64,000 nt of DNA, from positions 1-64,000 of the forward strand of contig NZ_JANDJO010000001.1 in NCBI RefSeq assembly GCF_024331145.1, in the 5' to 3' direction. The notes beneath the pieces are model-generated. The model searched no databases. It saw only the letters and a program-made list of their open reading frames with translations, and was not told the origin of the DNA. Within the stretch, counting starts at the first letter, position 1. Each line of letters begins with the position of its first letter. Positions 27,984 through 37,090 of this stretch are shown in pieces. The stretch comes from Shimia sp. CNT1-13L.2 (GTDB lineage: Bacteria; Pseudomonadota; Alphaproteobacteria; Rhodobacterales; Rhodobacteraceae). The position numbers and the translations under genes were made by a program.

Positions 27984-28030
27984 TCCGATACAACGAAAAA
28001 CATGACCCGAGCAGACACCTTTTTGATCCG

Positions 28031-28489
28031 ATGACTGACGCCTTGAAAAACGCGCTGACCAATGTGGTCGCCCCGATGCTGCGCCGCCCCAAGCGGATGC
28101 AGGTGGCGGCCCTTTGCTATCGCGGTGAAGGGGCCGACAAGAAGGTTCTTCTGGTCACAAGCCGCGACACCGGCCGCTGGATCATCCCCAAAGGCTGGCC
28201 GATTGACGGCAAGTCGGCATCTGAGGCCGCGCTTCAGGAAGCCTGGGAAGAAGCTGGCGTCAAGAAAGGCGAGGCCACCTCCGAGGCCCTCGGCACCTAC
28301 GATTATGACAAGGAACTCAAGACCGGCCTGCCGGTCCGTGTTGAAACCCTCGTCTACCCGATCAAGGTCCAGCGCCTCACCGACAGCTATCCCGAAGCCC
28401 ACGAACGCAAGCGCAAATGGGTAAGCCCCGACGAGGCCGCCAACATGGTGAACGAACCGGAGCTGAAACAACTGCTGCGCCAATTGTGA
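28031..28489 (+). CDS. NUDIX hydrolase
   Basis: This 152-residue protein has a Nudix box variant in 'GWPIDGKSASEAALQEAWEEAGV' (about residues 53-75), in which the usual REUxEE is QEAWEE. 'VLLVTSRDTGRWIIPKGWP' matches the DIPP-like (diphosphoinositol polyphosphate or dinucleoside polyphosphate) subgroup. It would cleave nucleoside-diphosphate-linked substrates in the cytoplasm. The start could be the ATG at 28031 or at 27971. Its stop codon overlaps the first unit of the Pho box for pitA. Confidence 0.88.
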   Translation: MTDALKNALTNVVAPMLRRPKRMQVAALCYRGEGADKKVLLVTSRDTGRWIIPKGWPIDGKSASEAALQEAWEEAGVKKGEATSEALGTYDYDKELKTGLPVRVETLVYPIKVQRLTDSYPEAHERKRKWVSPDEAANMVNEPELKQLLRQL

Positions 28490-28513
28490 CACTTTTATGA
28501 CAATTTTATGACA
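28487..28513 (-). promoter_or_regulatory. Three-unit Pho box upstream of pitA
   Basis: TGACA occurs at 28487, 28498 and 28509, exactly 11 bp apart, separated by A/T-rich hexamers. On the minus strand this reads TGTCAT-AAAA-TTGTCAT-AAAA-GTGTCA, the canonical PhoB half-site architecture. It points away from pitA and abuts a possible -35 element (TTGATT, 28520). Confidence 0.85.
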
Positions 28514-28580
28514 CTCGGGTTGATTTGCTCGGGTCTCTGCCCTACGGCGGCGCCAACATGCTGCACAAGGGGACGATTCC

Positions 28581-30068
28581 GTGAGCACACAACCACCCAA
28601 CGACGCCGATCACCTGGAAACGCTTGATCGCGACCTCGACCGCTTTTCCCACCTCGAAACCGCAACGCAATATGTCTCGCGCCCGATGGTTGGCCTCGGC
28701 ATCGCGCTGGTGTTCATCGTTCTCGCCGGCATCACCGCAGGCGTTTTCTTTGGCAACCACCCTTCCAACCTTGTTGTGATCGCCGCCGCCGGTTTCGGCG
28801 CCTACATGGCCATCAACATCGGCGCCAACGACGTCGCCAACAACATGGGCCCCGCCGTGGGGGCCAACGCCCTGACGATGGGCGGTGCCATCGTGATCGC
28901 CGCCCTGTTCGAAAGCGCGGGCGCGCTGCTTGCGGGCGGCGACGTGGTCTCGACCATCTCCAAGGGCATCATTGATCCCAGCGGCATCGCCGATGCGCAG
29001 ATCTTCATCTGGGCCATGATGGCCGCGCTGATCTCTTCGGCGCTCTGGGTCAACCTTGCCACCTATGTTGGTGCTCCGGTCTCGACCACCCACTCGGTTG
29101 TCGGGGGCGTCATGGGCGCAGGTATCGCAGCCGCCGGTTTCGCCGCCGTGAACTGGCCCACCATGGGCAAAATCGCCGCCTCCTGGGTCATCTCGCCCGT
29201 CCTTGGCGGGGCCATCGCCGCCGCCTTCCTTGCCTTCATCAAGGCCAAGATCATCTACCAGGACGACAAGATCGCCGCCGCCCGCCGCTGGGTTCCGGTT
29301 CTCGTCGGCATCATGGCCGCGGCCTTCGCCTCTTACCTTGCGCTCAAGGGCCTGAAGCGCGTGGTCAAGATCGACCTACCCACCGCCCTGACCATCGGTC
29401 TCGTCGTCGGTGCCATCACCTATGTCATCACCGCCCCGCTGATCCGCAAGCAATCCGAAGGCCTTGAGAACCGCAACAAGTCGCTCAAGGTACTCTTCGG
29501 CCTGCCGCTGGTCTTCTCTGCCGCGCTGCTGTCGTTTGCCCACGGTGCCAACGACGTCGCCAACGCGGTCGGCCCGCTGGCCGCCATCGTGCACGCTTCC
29601 GAGTTCGGCGAACTGGCCAGCAAGGTTGCCATCCCGATGTGGGTCATGGTGATCGGTGCCTTCGGGATTTCCTTCGGCCTCTTCCTGTTCGGCCCCAAGC
29701 TGATCCGCATGGTCGGCAGCCAGATCACCAAGCTGAACCCGATGCGCGCCTACTGCGTCGCCCTGTCGGCAGCCATCACCGTGATCGTGGCCTCCTGGCT
29801 GGGCCTGCCGGTATCGTCGACCCACATCGCCGTCGGCGGTGTCTTCGGGGTCGGTTTCTTCCGTGAATGGCACGCCGAACGCCGCCTGCGCAAATCCGCC
29901 GCCGCGCGTCCCGAGACCAAGCGGATCGCGCCCGAAGAACGCCGCCGCCGCAAGCTGGTGCGCCGCAGCCACTTCATGACCATCGTGGCCGCCTGGGTGA
30001 TCACCGTTCCGGCCGCCGCGCTCTTGTCAGGCACCATCTTCCTGATCCTGAACGCGGTCATCAACTAA
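28581..30068 (+). CDS. pit: Low-affinity inorganic phosphate transporter, PiT family
   Basis: This 495-residue inner-membrane carrier has the two inverted PiT repeats, each with a GANDVAN signature (about residues 77-83 and 322-328), and 'VSTTHSVVGGVMGAG' and 'PVSSTHIAVGGVFGVGF' as matching second blocks. It imports metal-phosphate with protons. There are at least ten transmembrane helices; the N-terminal 35 residues are cytoplasmic. The start codon is GTG, seven bases after GGGGAC. The upstream reversed Pho box suggests PhoB control, probably repression during phosphate limitation. Confidence 0.95.
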   Translation: MSTQPPNDADHLETLDRDLDRFSHLETATQYVSRPMVGLGIALVFIVLAGITAGVFFGNHPSNLVVIAAAGFGAYMAINIGANDVANNMGPAVGANALTMGGAIVIAALFESAGALLAGGDVVSTISKGIIDPSGIADAQIFIWAMMAALISSALWVNLATYVGAPVSTTHSVVGGVMGAGIAAAGFAAVNWPTMGKIAASWVISPVLGGAIAAAFLAFIKAKIIYQDDKIAAARRWVPVLVGIMAAAFASYLALKGLKRVVKIDLPTALTIGLVVGAITYVITAPLIRKQSEGLENRNKSLKVLFGLPLVFSAALLSFAHGANDVANAVGPLAAIVHASEFGELASKVAIPMWVMVIGAFGISFGLFLFGPKLIRMVGSQITKLNPMRAYCVALSAAITVIVASWLGLPVSSTHIAVGGVFGVGFFREWHAERRLRKSAAARPETKRIAPEERRRRKLVRRSHFMTIVAAWVITVPAAALLSGTIFLILNAVIN

Positions 30069-30077
30069 ACCGAAATC

Positions 30078-30107
30078 GGGCCCGTCCTTGCCAAGGCGGG
30101 CCCATTT
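30078..30107. terminator. Bidirectional terminator between pit and gnd
   Basis: GGGCCCG pairs with CGGGCCC, with an inner CCTT/AAGG helix, between the convergent stops at 30068 and 30129. It is followed by ATTTTCC on the plus strand. Confidence 0.8.
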
Positions 30108-30128
30108 TCCATCCAAGGTCCGGTTGGG

Positions 30129-31532
30129 TCAATCCCACCAAGGACCGTGATGTTTGCCCTCTTCACCAATCCGGGCAAACCCGTGCATCCCGAAAAAGTC
30201 GCGCTGCCCCTGAATCAGGTTGGCCGTCCCCCGCGCCTGCCGCAGGCTGTCGTACCACGCCAGCGAGGCACTCATCGCAGGCACCGGCAGGCCAGCCGCC
30301 ACCGCGGCCCCCACCACCCGGCGCAGGGCCGGAACCGTGCCCCCAAGCCGCGAGGCCATATCCGGCGCCAGAACCAGCGCGCCATGCGGCAACGATCCAC
30401 GCAACGCCTCTGCCAGATCATCCAAAAGGGCCGATCGAATGATGCACCCCTCCCGCCAAATCTCGGCAATCCGCGCAAGGTCCAATCCCCAGCCAAACTG
30501 TTCAGACGCCGCCTGCATCACCGAAAACCCCTGCGCATGGGCAAGGATACGCGCCGCTTCAAACGCCTCTGCCAGCTCGGTTTCGTCCGGCACAATCGCT
30601 TCCGACGCCCCCCCCGACAACACGGTTTCCGCCGTCTCGCGGGTCTCTTTCATCGAAGACCAGCCCCGCGCACCCACCGCCGCCTCGATGGCACTGGCCG
30701 ACTCGCCCAGCTTGAGCGCCTCGATCACGGTCCAGCGTCCGGTGCCCTTCTGGCCCGCCTGATCCTCGATCACATCCACCATCGCCTTGCCGCTGGCGGG
30801 GTCCACCGCCGACAAGACCGCCGCCGACGCCTCGATCAGGTAACTGCGCAACGCGCCCGCATTCCAGCGCCCGAACATCGCGCCAGTTTCCTCCGCACCC
30901 TGCCCTGCACCATCGCGCAACAGGCCGTAAACCTCGGCAATCATCTGCATATCGGCATATTCGATGCCGTTGTGGACGGTCTTGACGAAATGCCCCGCCC
31001 CATCCGGCCCGACATGCGCCACACAGGGCGACCCTTCGTACCGCGCCGCAATCGCCTCGGCCATCGGGCGCAGCTGCTGCCAGCTATGGCCGGTGCCGCC
31101 CACCATCATCGAAGGCCCGTGCCGCGCGCCGCGTTCGCCACCGGACACGCCCATGCCAACGAAATGCAGCCCCCGGGCCTGCAACGCCGCCGACCGCCGC
31201 CGTGTATCGTTGAAATCCGCGTTGCCCGCATCAATGATCGTGTCGCCCGCCTCCAAAAGCGGCGCGACCTGTTCGATCATCGCATCCATCGGTGCGCCCG
31301 ACGGGATCATGAACAACACGACCCGCGGCGACGCCAGCGCCGCAACAAGCTCTGGCAATGTCTCGCAAGGCACAATCCGTTCCGAAAGGGTACCGGCCTC
31401 CTTGACGAAATCGCCAATCCACTCGGCCTCGCGGTTGCTAACCGCGACCCGAAATCCCTGTTCCGCAAGGTTCAGCGCAAGGGCGCTGCCCATGGTGCCC
31501 AAACCGAAAACACCAATATCACCGTTACCCAT
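30129..31532 (-). CDS. gnd: 6-phosphogluconate dehydrogenase, decarboxylating
   Basis: This 467-residue enzyme oxidises 6-phosphogluconate to ribulose 5-phosphate with CO2 release in the pentose phosphate pathway. It has the Rossmann motif GLGTMG (about residues 9-14), the active-site signature 'GAGHFVKTVHNGIEYADMQ' (about 179-197, with the catalytic Lys) and the 'EGCIIRS' loop. Length matches the homodimeric family. The ATG at 31532 has GGGAGG. The next gene upstream on this strand (31612) encodes an unrelated dehydrogenase. Confidence 0.96.
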   Translation of the reverse strand: MGNGDIGVFGLGTMGSALALNLAEQGFRVAVSNREAEWIGDFVKEAGTLSERIVPCETLPELVAALASPRVVLFMIPSGAPMDAMIEQVAPLLEAGDTIIDAGNADFNDTRRRSAALQARGLHFVGMGVSGGERGARHGPSMMVGGTGHSWQQLRPMAEAIAARYEGSPCVAHVGPDGAGHFVKTVHNGIEYADMQMIAEVYGLLRDGAGQGAEETGAMFGRWNAGALRSYLIEASAAVLSAVDPASGKAMVDVIEDQAGQKGTGRWTVIEALKLGESASAIEAAVGARGWSSMKETRETAETVLSGGASEAIVPDETELAEAFEAARILAHAQGFSVMQAASEQFGWGLDLARIAEIWREGCIIRSALLDDLAEALRGSLPHGALVLAPDMASRLGGTVPALRRVVGAAVAAGLPVPAMSASLAWYDSLRQARGTANLIQGQRDFFGMHGFARIGEEGKHHGPWWD

Positions 31533-31611
31533 GCAGGGGCCTCCCGTCTCACGCACCTGTTGTCGCCAACAACCTGCGCCGGATCGCCCCGATCTGCAAG
31601 TGCGGCTCTGC

Positions 31612-32640
31612 CTACCTGCGCACGGCCCTCGGCGACAGCTTCGGCGATCCCGCGCCACGCAACTCGGCATCACGGATCAGTTCCGCAACCCGCGCATTCA
31701 AAGGCGCCTCCAGCCCCTCCTGCTCGGCCAAAGCCACGATCATGCCCTGCAACTCTGCGATTTCGGTGGTCCGCCCCTGTTCAAGGTCTTCCCACATGGA
31801 ACTGCGTGCCTTGGGATCAATCGTCAGCATCGACCGCGCCACGCGGTTGAACAAAGGCGACGGCAACCGCAGGATTTTCGGCAACCAGCGCATCGGCATC
31901 CGCGTGTTCATTGGTGGCACAACCTCAATCCCCGCCGCCTCGACCACCTTCAGCGCCTCGGCCATCTGGTCCGCCACGATCCGCCGCCACGCCATCGACC
32001 GCAACTGCTCGCGCAGCGGGATCCCCGCCAGCGCGTTGATCGCATTGTTGAGGTTCACCAAGAGCTTGCCCCATTGCACCTCGGTCATCTTGCTGCGCTC
32101 GTGAAACGTCAGGTCGTTGACACTCAGATGCCAGGCAAGACGCCCCGGCCCCTTCTCGATATAGATGTCCCCGCTGGTGCCCCGGTGGAACCGGCCACCG
32201 CCCATGTTGACCACGTTGAACGGCACCATCCCTGCGCGCACATCCCATCCGGGCAGGCTGCGTTTCAACACACCGGCATTGCCCACCCCGTTCTGAAGGC
32301 TGATCACCACCGCATCCTTGCGCCCATGTTCGCGGATCAACTGCCCCATCTCGTCCGTGTCCCGGCTTTTCACGGTCACAAGGATGATATCGGCCTGCGC
32401 AAGACAGGCGGGATCGGTCTGCAGGCCAAAGCTGTCCGGCGACAGCTCCTCGTCCATGCCGGTAAAATCGGTAAGCATCAGGCCCTGACGCGACAATTCC
32501 TCGTGCATCCGCTCGCGCAGCAGCAGGGTCACGCAATGCGCCCCACGCGCCAGCAATCCCCCCACGAAACAGCCCACGCTGCCCGCGCCTGCAACAACGA
32601 TCTGCGGATAGGCAGACTTGCCCTTTTCCTTGCCAGCCAT
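31612..32640 (-). CDS. Ketopantoate reductase-like (ApbA/PanE family) dehydrogenase
   Basis: This 342-residue protein has the N-terminal Rossmann motif GAGSVGCFVGG (about residues 18-28), 'SLQNGVGNA' (the family Asn loop) and a C-terminal helical domain with 'KLLVNLNNAINAL', carrying the Lys and Asn typical of 2-dehydropantoate 2-reductases. The usual family length is about 300 residues, so it has some extra sequence, and a pantothenate role is not certain. The start at 32640 has AGGAGA. It lies upstream of gnd, with an 80-base gap. Confidence 0.85.
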   Translation of the reverse strand: MAGKEKGKSAYPQIVVAGAGSVGCFVGGLLARGAHCVTLLLRERMHEELSRQGLMLTDFTGMDEELSPDSFGLQTDPACLAQADIILVTVKSRDTDEMGQLIREHGRKDAVVISLQNGVGNAGVLKRSLPGWDVRAGMVPFNVVNMGGGRFHRGTSGDIYIEKGPGRLAWHLSVNDLTFHERSKMTEVQWGKLLVNLNNAINALAGIPLREQLRSMAWRRIVADQMAEALKVVEAAGIEVVPPMNTRMPMRWLPKILRLPSPLFNRVARSMLTIDPKARSSMWEDLEQGRTTEIAELQGMIVALAEQEGLEAPLNARVAELIRDAELRGAGSPKLSPRAVRR

Positions 32641-32711
32641 GTTCTCTCCTGCTTGGCCGCGGCTTCTGCCGCCCAAAGGAAACCATCACACTCGCACAGG
32701 ATCAAAAAACG

Positions 32712-32768
32712 CGATCCCCAAAAGGTCGCCCCACCCCCTAAATGGCCTTTGGGGCAAATTTGCGACCA
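32712..32768. other. Nested inverted repeats upstream of the PanE-like gene
   Basis: GGTCGC (32723) pairs with GCGACC (32763), and inside it CCCA pairs with TGGG. An overlapping CCCCAAAAGG/CCTTTGGGG pairing is an alternative. On the minus strand the outer stem is followed by TTTT. It could be a terminator or a small structured RNA; no gene is seen in this interval. Confidence 0.4.
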
Positions 32769-32811
32769 GCATGTGCCAACTACACATAAACCCGCCCGAT
32801 CACGCAAAAGA

Positions 32812-32840
32812 AAACGCCCCACCGAACCGGCGGGGCGTTT
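32812..32840 (-). terminator. Terminator of the argD-argF operon
   Basis: AAACGCCCC pairs with GGGGCGTTT, with an 11-base interior that also contains CCG/CGG. On the minus strand it continues into TTTTCTTTTG. It lies 21 bases after the argF stop. Confidence 0.85.
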
Positions 32841-32861
32841 CCAATTAACCTTTCAGGGCAA

Positions 32862-33788
32862 TCACTTGCCCAGGCACCACCGCATAACCGCCTTCTGTGC
32901 GTGCAGGCGGTTCTCAGCCTCGTCAAAGATCACCGAATGCGGGCCGTCCATCACGGCGCTGGTGGCCTCTTCGTCACGGTGCGCCGGCAGGCAGTGCATG
33001 AAAAGCGCGTCCGGCTTGGCGTGGCTCATCAACTCTTCGTTCACCTGGAAGGGACGCAGCTGATTGTGGCGACGTTCCCGCGCCGACTGCGCGTCATGCA
33101 TCGAGACCCAGGTGTCGGTCACGACAAGATCGGCACCAGTAACCGCTTCAACCGGATCACGCACGATCTCGATCTTCGATCCTTTCGAGCGCGCCAGATC
33201 CACGAACTCCTGCTCCGGATCAAGAACCTCGGGGCCGGTAAAGGTCAGGTCGAAACCGAACTGGCCCGCCGCGTGAATGAACGAGGCACAGACGTTGTTA
33301 CCGTCACCCGACCAGACCACCTTCTTGCCCTTGATCGGGCCGCGATGCTCTTCATAGGTCAGGATATCGGCCATGATCTGGCAGGGGTGGGTACGGTCGG
33401 TCAGACCGTTGATCACCGGCACATCCGCATACTCTGCCAGTTCAAGCAGAACCTGCTCTTCAAAGGTCCGGATCATGATCAGGTCGACATAGCGGCTCAG
33501 AACACGTGCAGTGTCGGCGATGGTCTCACCGTGGCCCAGCTGCATTTCCTTGCCCGACAGAACCATCGTCTGCCCGCCCATCTGGCGCACGCCCACATCA
33601 AACGACACGCGGGTCCGGGTCGAGGGCTTTTCGAAAATCAGCGCAACCATGTGATCCTTGAGCAGCTGGTCGTCGTCCAGCGCCCCGCGCGGACGGCCGT
33701 TGCGCGCATTCTTGATGGTCTTGGCGCTCTCGATCATGCCCCGCAGATCGGCTTCATCGGTCGTATGAATATCCAGGAAATGGTTCAT
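32862..33788 (-). CDS. argF: Ornithine carbamoyltransferase
   Basis: This 308-residue enzyme joins ornithine and carbamoyl phosphate to give citrulline in arginine synthesis. The carbamoyl-phosphate loop '[11 protein letters not shown]' (STRTR), 'HPCQ' (about residue 134), the 'DTWVSM' ornithine-side loop and 'HCLPAHR' are all present. Length is normal. The ATG at 33788 lies four bases after the argD stop at 33793, so the two form one operon. Arginine made here also feeds the polyamine cluster at 42-47 kb. Confidence 0.97.
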   Translation of the reverse strand: MNHFLDIHTTDEADLRGMIESAKTIKNARNGRPRGALDDDQLLKDHMVALIFEKPSTRTRVSFDVGVRQMGGQTMVLSGKEMQLGHGETIADTARVLSRYVDLIMIRTFEEQVLLELAEYADVPVINGLTDRTHPCQIMADILTYEEHRGPIKGKKVVWSGDGNNVCASFIHAAGQFGFDLTFTGPEVLDPEQEFVDLARSKGSKIEIVRDPVEAVTGADLVVTDTWVSMHDAQSARERRHNQLRPFQVNEELMSHAKPDALFMHCLPAHRDEEATSAVMDGPHSVIFDEAENRLHAQKAVMRWCLGK

Positions 33789-33792
33789 CGTC

Positions 33793-34974
33793 TCAGTCCT
33801 TCTTCGCGGCAACCTGCGCCGCTGCCTTCTCAAGCCGCACAACGGCCTCGGCAATCTCGTCTTCGGAAATGTTCAGCGGCGGCAGCAGGCGCACCACGTT
33901 ATCGGCGGCGGGAACGGTGACAACCTCGTTGTCATAGCCCGCGTTCACCACGTCCATGTTCGGCGCATAGCACTTCAGGCCCATCATCAGACCACTGCCA
34001 CGCACCTCTTCGAACAGGTCGGGATAAGAGGCCACCAGCCCCTCCAGCTTCTGCCGGAGCAAACCGCTCTTGCGGTTCACATCCGCAAGAAACTCGGGCG
34101 CGGCAACCACGTCCATCACCGCATTGCCCACGGCACAGGCCAGCGGGTTGCCGCCATAGGTCGACCCGTGGGTGCCTGCCGTCATGCCGCTGGCCGCTTC
34201 TTCTGAGGCCAGAACGGCCCCAAGCGGGAAACCACCGCCAATCCCCTTGGCCACCATCATGATATCCGGCGAAATGCCCGCCCATTCATGCGCAAACAGC
34301 TTGCCGGTCCGGCCAACACCGCACTGCACCTCGTCCAGGATCAGCAGCACGTCGTTTTCCTTGCAGATATGCGCCAGTTCCTGAAGGTCTTCATCCGCCA
34401 TCGGACGGATGCCGCCTTCGCCCTGAACCGGCTCGACGATGATGGCGGCTGTCTTGTCATCAATCGCATCATTCACCGCCGCGACGTCGCCCCAGGTCAG
34501 CTGCTTGAAGCCCGGCAGCAGCGGGCCAAAGCCCTTGGTCATCTTCTCCGACCCCGCCGCGGCGATACCCGCCGACGACCGGCCATGGAACGATCCGTCA
34601 AAGGCGATGATCTCGACCTTCTCGGGCTGGCCCTTTTCATACCAGTACTTGCGCGCCATCTTCACCGCCAGCTCACAGGCTTCGGTGCCCGAGTTGGTGA
34701 AGAAAACGGTATCGGCAAAGCTCTCGGCCACCAGCTTGTCAGCCAGCGCCTGCTGCTGCGGGATCTCGTAGAGGTTCGACACGTGCCAGATGGCATTCGC
34801 CTGCTCGGTCAGCGCGTTCACCAGCACCGGGTTGGCATGGCCCAGAACATTCACCGCAATCCCCGCCCCGAGGTCCAGAAAACGTCGGCCATCCGCCTCG
34901 ATCATCCAGCTTCCTTCGCCTTTGACAAAGCTCAGAGGCGCACGGTTATAGGTCGGCAAAACAGAAGGGATCAT
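33793..34974 (-). CDS. argD: Acetylornithine aminotransferase
   Basis: This 393-residue PLP enzyme transaminates N-acetylglutamate semialdehyde in arginine synthesis and may also act on succinyl-diaminopimelate. '[20 protein letters not shown]' (PLP phosphate region), '[13 protein letters not shown]' (Asp binding the PLP nitrogen) and '[13 protein letters not shown]' (catalytic Lys, about residue 241) are clear. The ATG at 34974 has AAGGA upstream; a 39-codon upstream extension lacks family similarity. It is coupled with argF. Confidence 0.96.
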   Translation of the reverse strand: MIPSVLPTYNRAPLSFVKGEGSWMIEADGRRFLDLGAGIAVNVLGHANPVLVNALTEQANAIWHVSNLYEIPQQQALADKLVAESFADTVFFTNSGTEACELAVKMARKYWYEKGQPEKVEIIAFDGSFHGRSSAGIAAAGSEKMTKGFGPLLPGFKQLTWGDVAAVNDAIDDKTAAIIVEPVQGEGGIRPMADEDLQELAHICKENDVLLILDEVQCGVGRTGKLFAHEWAGISPDIMMVAKGIGGGFPLGAVLASEEAASGMTAGTHGSTYGGNPLACAVGNAVMDVVAAPEFLADVNRKSGLLRQKLEGLVASYPDLFEEVRGSGLMMGLKCYAPNMDVVNAGYDNEVVTVPAADNVVRLLPPLNISEDEIAEAVVRLEKAAAQVAAKKD

Positions 34975-35275
34975 GGTCCTGTCCTTAGATAAGAAGCCCT
35001 GTGGTTGCCCCACGCGGGCGGTCAAGTCAACAATGTCGGATTGTGCTGCGCGCTCAAGGCGCAATTTCTGGGAAGTTCCTGCGTTTTTCACACAGCAACG
35101 GGAACGCGGCCGGTCTTATCGGCGGCGTTCGGTTCGCAGGCGTCGGAGGCCCTGATATGCGATCTTGTTACCCATGACGCCCCTTTAGCGGGCCGTTCCC
35201 CTCTTGAGAACCCCCAATCTGCACCTGCGGCATTTCCGCTTGATCCCTGTTGCAATCCCATCCAATGCTCACCCC
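34975..35275. other. 301-base intergenic stretch between argD and a transporter gene
   Basis: This interval must contain the argD promoter (minus) and the promoter of the DMT transporter (plus). I see no convincing operator, terminator or RNA gene in it, and no ARG-box-like palindrome that I would defend. Confidence 0.5.
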
Positions 35276-36157
35276 ATGAGCGAGACCTCGCAAAACCCGG
35301 CGCTGGCCGCCATCCTGACCATCGCGGCCTCGGGCTTTGCAGCGGGCACGACCCTGTTGGCCAAGGCGCTTGGCACCGGCGCGCTCGGCACCCCGCTTCA
35401 CGCGCTGCAAATCAGCCACGGGCGGTTTCTCTTTGCGTTCCTTGGCTTTGCCATCGCGGCCCTGATCCTGCGGCCAAAGTTCACCAAACCACATCTCGGC
35501 CTGCACATCGGACGTTCCAGCCTCGGCTGGGGTGGTGTCACCCTGATGTTTGCCGCCGCATCCTTTATCCCGCTGGCCGACGCCACAGCCATCAGCTTTC
35601 TCAATCCGGTGTTCGGGATGCTGTTCGCGATTCCCTTCCTCGGCGAACGCATCGGACCATGGCGCTGGGGCTCGGCGGCCATCGCGCTTCTCGGTGCGTT
35701 GATCCTCATGCGGCCCGGTGCTGGCGCTCTTCAATTCGGGGCACTCATCGCCCTGACAGCCGCCCTCTGCATGGGCGCGGAACTCATTTTCATCAAGCTG
35801 CTCTCGGGCCGCGAGAAACCCTTTCAGGTTCTGATCAGCAACAACGCCATCGGCCTTGTCATCGCAACCGTGGCCGTCCTCTTCGTCTGGCAATCGCCCG
35901 CCCCGCTTCAATGGCTGGCACTGGCGGGAATCGGTGCGTTGATGGCGATGGCCCAGACCTGTTTCATCAACGCCGTGCGCCTGGCTGACGCGAGCTTTGT
36001 CTCGCCCTTCTTCTACTGTGCACTGGCCTTCGCCACCCTCTATGATGCGGTGGTCTTCAGCGTCCTGCCCGACTGGACAAGCTGGTGCGGCGCGGCCCTG
36101 ATTCTCGCCAGCGCCGCAATCCTCGCATGGCGCGAAACCCGCAACCGCCGCGCCTGA
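35276..36157 (+). CDS. EamA/DMT family transporter
   Basis: This 293-residue inner-membrane protein has two EamA repeats and about ten transmembrane helices, starting 'NPALAAILTIAASGFAAGTTLLAKAL'. 'FLNPVFGMLFAIPFLGERIGPWRWGSAAIALLGALIL' and the second repeat ending 'LYDAVVFSVLPDWTSWCGAALILASAAIL' show the typical E-R motif. These proteins export amino acids or other metabolites; the substrate is unknown. The start at 35276 is chosen because the preceding open frame is hydrophilic and lacks family similarity. Confidence 0.9.
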   Translation: MSETSQNPALAAILTIAASGFAAGTTLLAKALGTGALGTPLHALQISHGRFLFAFLGFAIAALILRPKFTKPHLGLHIGRSSLGWGGVTLMFAAASFIPLADATAISFLNPVFGMLFAIPFLGERIGPWRWGSAAIALLGALILMRPGAGALQFGALIALTAALCMGAELIFIKLLSGREKPFQVLISNNAIGLVIATVAVLFVWQSPAPLQWLALAGIGALMAMAQTCFINAVRLADASFVSPFFYCALAFATLYDAVVFSVLPDWTSWCGAALILASAAILAWRETRNRRA

Positions 36158-36161
36158 AGCC

Positions 36162-36962
36162 CTAGCTCTTCAGACGATAACCGGTCCGCAGCATGGTCCA
36201 TGCCGACAGCGCAATGGCAAAGGTCCACCCGGCCACAACAACAAGCCCCAGAACCGGCGAACTGTCCGACACGCCCAAGACGCCATACCGCGCCCCGTCG
36301 ATGACATAGAAGATCGGGTTGAAATGGGTCACCGTCTGCAAGACCGGCGGCAGCGCCGTCACCGAATAGAAGGTGCCGGACAGAAAGGCCAAGGGCGTCA
36401 CGATGAAATTGGTGATCGCCGCCATCTGGTCGAACTTGTTGGCAAAAATCCCTGCAACAATGCCGATCGACCCCAACAAGGCGCCCCCCATCACGACAAA
36501 CAGCAGGGCCCACAGCGGATGCGCCACGCCCATCCCGAGGAACAGGGCAAGGCCCGTCATGATCGCGACCGCCACCAGCACGCCACGTACGACACCCCCT
36601 GCAAGATAGCCGATCACCATCTCCAAAGGCGCAATCGGCGGCATGAGGGTGTCAACGATATTGCCCTGCACCTTCGAGATCACGATCGACGATGAGGTAT
36701 TGGCAAAACTGTTCTGAATCACCGTCATCATCAGGATACCGGGCGCGAGGAACTCGATAAACGGCACCCCCATCACATCGCCCCGACGCGGGCCAATCGC
36801 GATATTGAAGATCATCAGAAACAGGCCCGCCGTCACAAGCGGTGCCAAAAGGGTCTGCGTCCAGACCGCCGTAAACCGCAGAATTTCCCGCTTTGCCAGT
36901 GTCCAGAGCCCCAGCCAATTCACCCGGCCAAACCTGCGCACACCCATTTCAAGCTGATTCAT
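36162..36962 (-). CDS. ABC-2 type transporter permease
   Basis: This 266-residue membrane protein has about six transmembrane helices and the ABC-2 pattern: 'LWTLAKREILRFTAVWTQTLLAPLVTAGLFLMIF', 'FLAPGILMMTVIQNSFANTSSSIV', and the C-terminal 'PIFYVIDGARYGVLG'. No ATP-binding subunit is adjacent in the window, so its partner is elsewhere. The family exports polysaccharides, drugs or other substrates. The start at 36962 follows GGGGCAGGA. It is divergent from gcrA. Confidence 0.88.
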   Translation of the reverse strand: MNQLEMGVRRFGRVNWLGLWTLAKREILRFTAVWTQTLLAPLVTAGLFLMIFNIAIGPRRGDVMGVPFIEFLAPGILMMTVIQNSFANTSSSIVISKVQGNIVDTLMPPIAPLEMVIGYLAGGVVRGVLVAVAIMTGLALFLGMGVAHPLWALLFVVMGGALLGSIGIVAGIFANKFDQMAAITNFIVTPLAFLSGTFYSVTALPPVLQTVTHFNPIFYVIDGARYGVLGVSDSSPVLGLVVVAGWTFAIALSAWTMLRTGYRLKS

Positions 36963-36985
36963 GGCGTCCTGCCCCTGCTTCTTCT

Positions 36986-37024
36986 GATTCTCTGCCTTGT
37001 AACTCGGACCGGGGTGGCTAAAAT
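36986..37024 (+). promoter_or_regulatory. Candidate gcrA promoter with a GANTC methylation site
   Basis: TTGTAA (36997-37002) and TAAAAT (37019-37024), 16 bp apart, form a sigma-70-like promoter about 65 bp before gcrA. GATTC (a GANTC CcrM site) lies at 36986-36990, just upstream of the -35. GcrA binds methylated GANTC promoters in Caulobacter. Confidence 0.5.
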
Positions 37025-37090
37025 AGGCCCCTGACCAAGAAATGCGGGGCGGTTCAAAAAAGAGCCGCCTTTTAGCTGAGGAATTCACGG

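Noticed and set aside
32771-32795. Sigma-54-like GG/GC element (minus strand) near TTGGCACA
   Set aside because: The spacing between GG and GC is twelve, not ten bases.
30964-33063. Nearly 700-codon plus-strand open frame antisense to gnd and the PanE-like gene
   Set aside because: It crosses the gene gap and two well-identified minus-strand genes; composition is typical of shadow frames.
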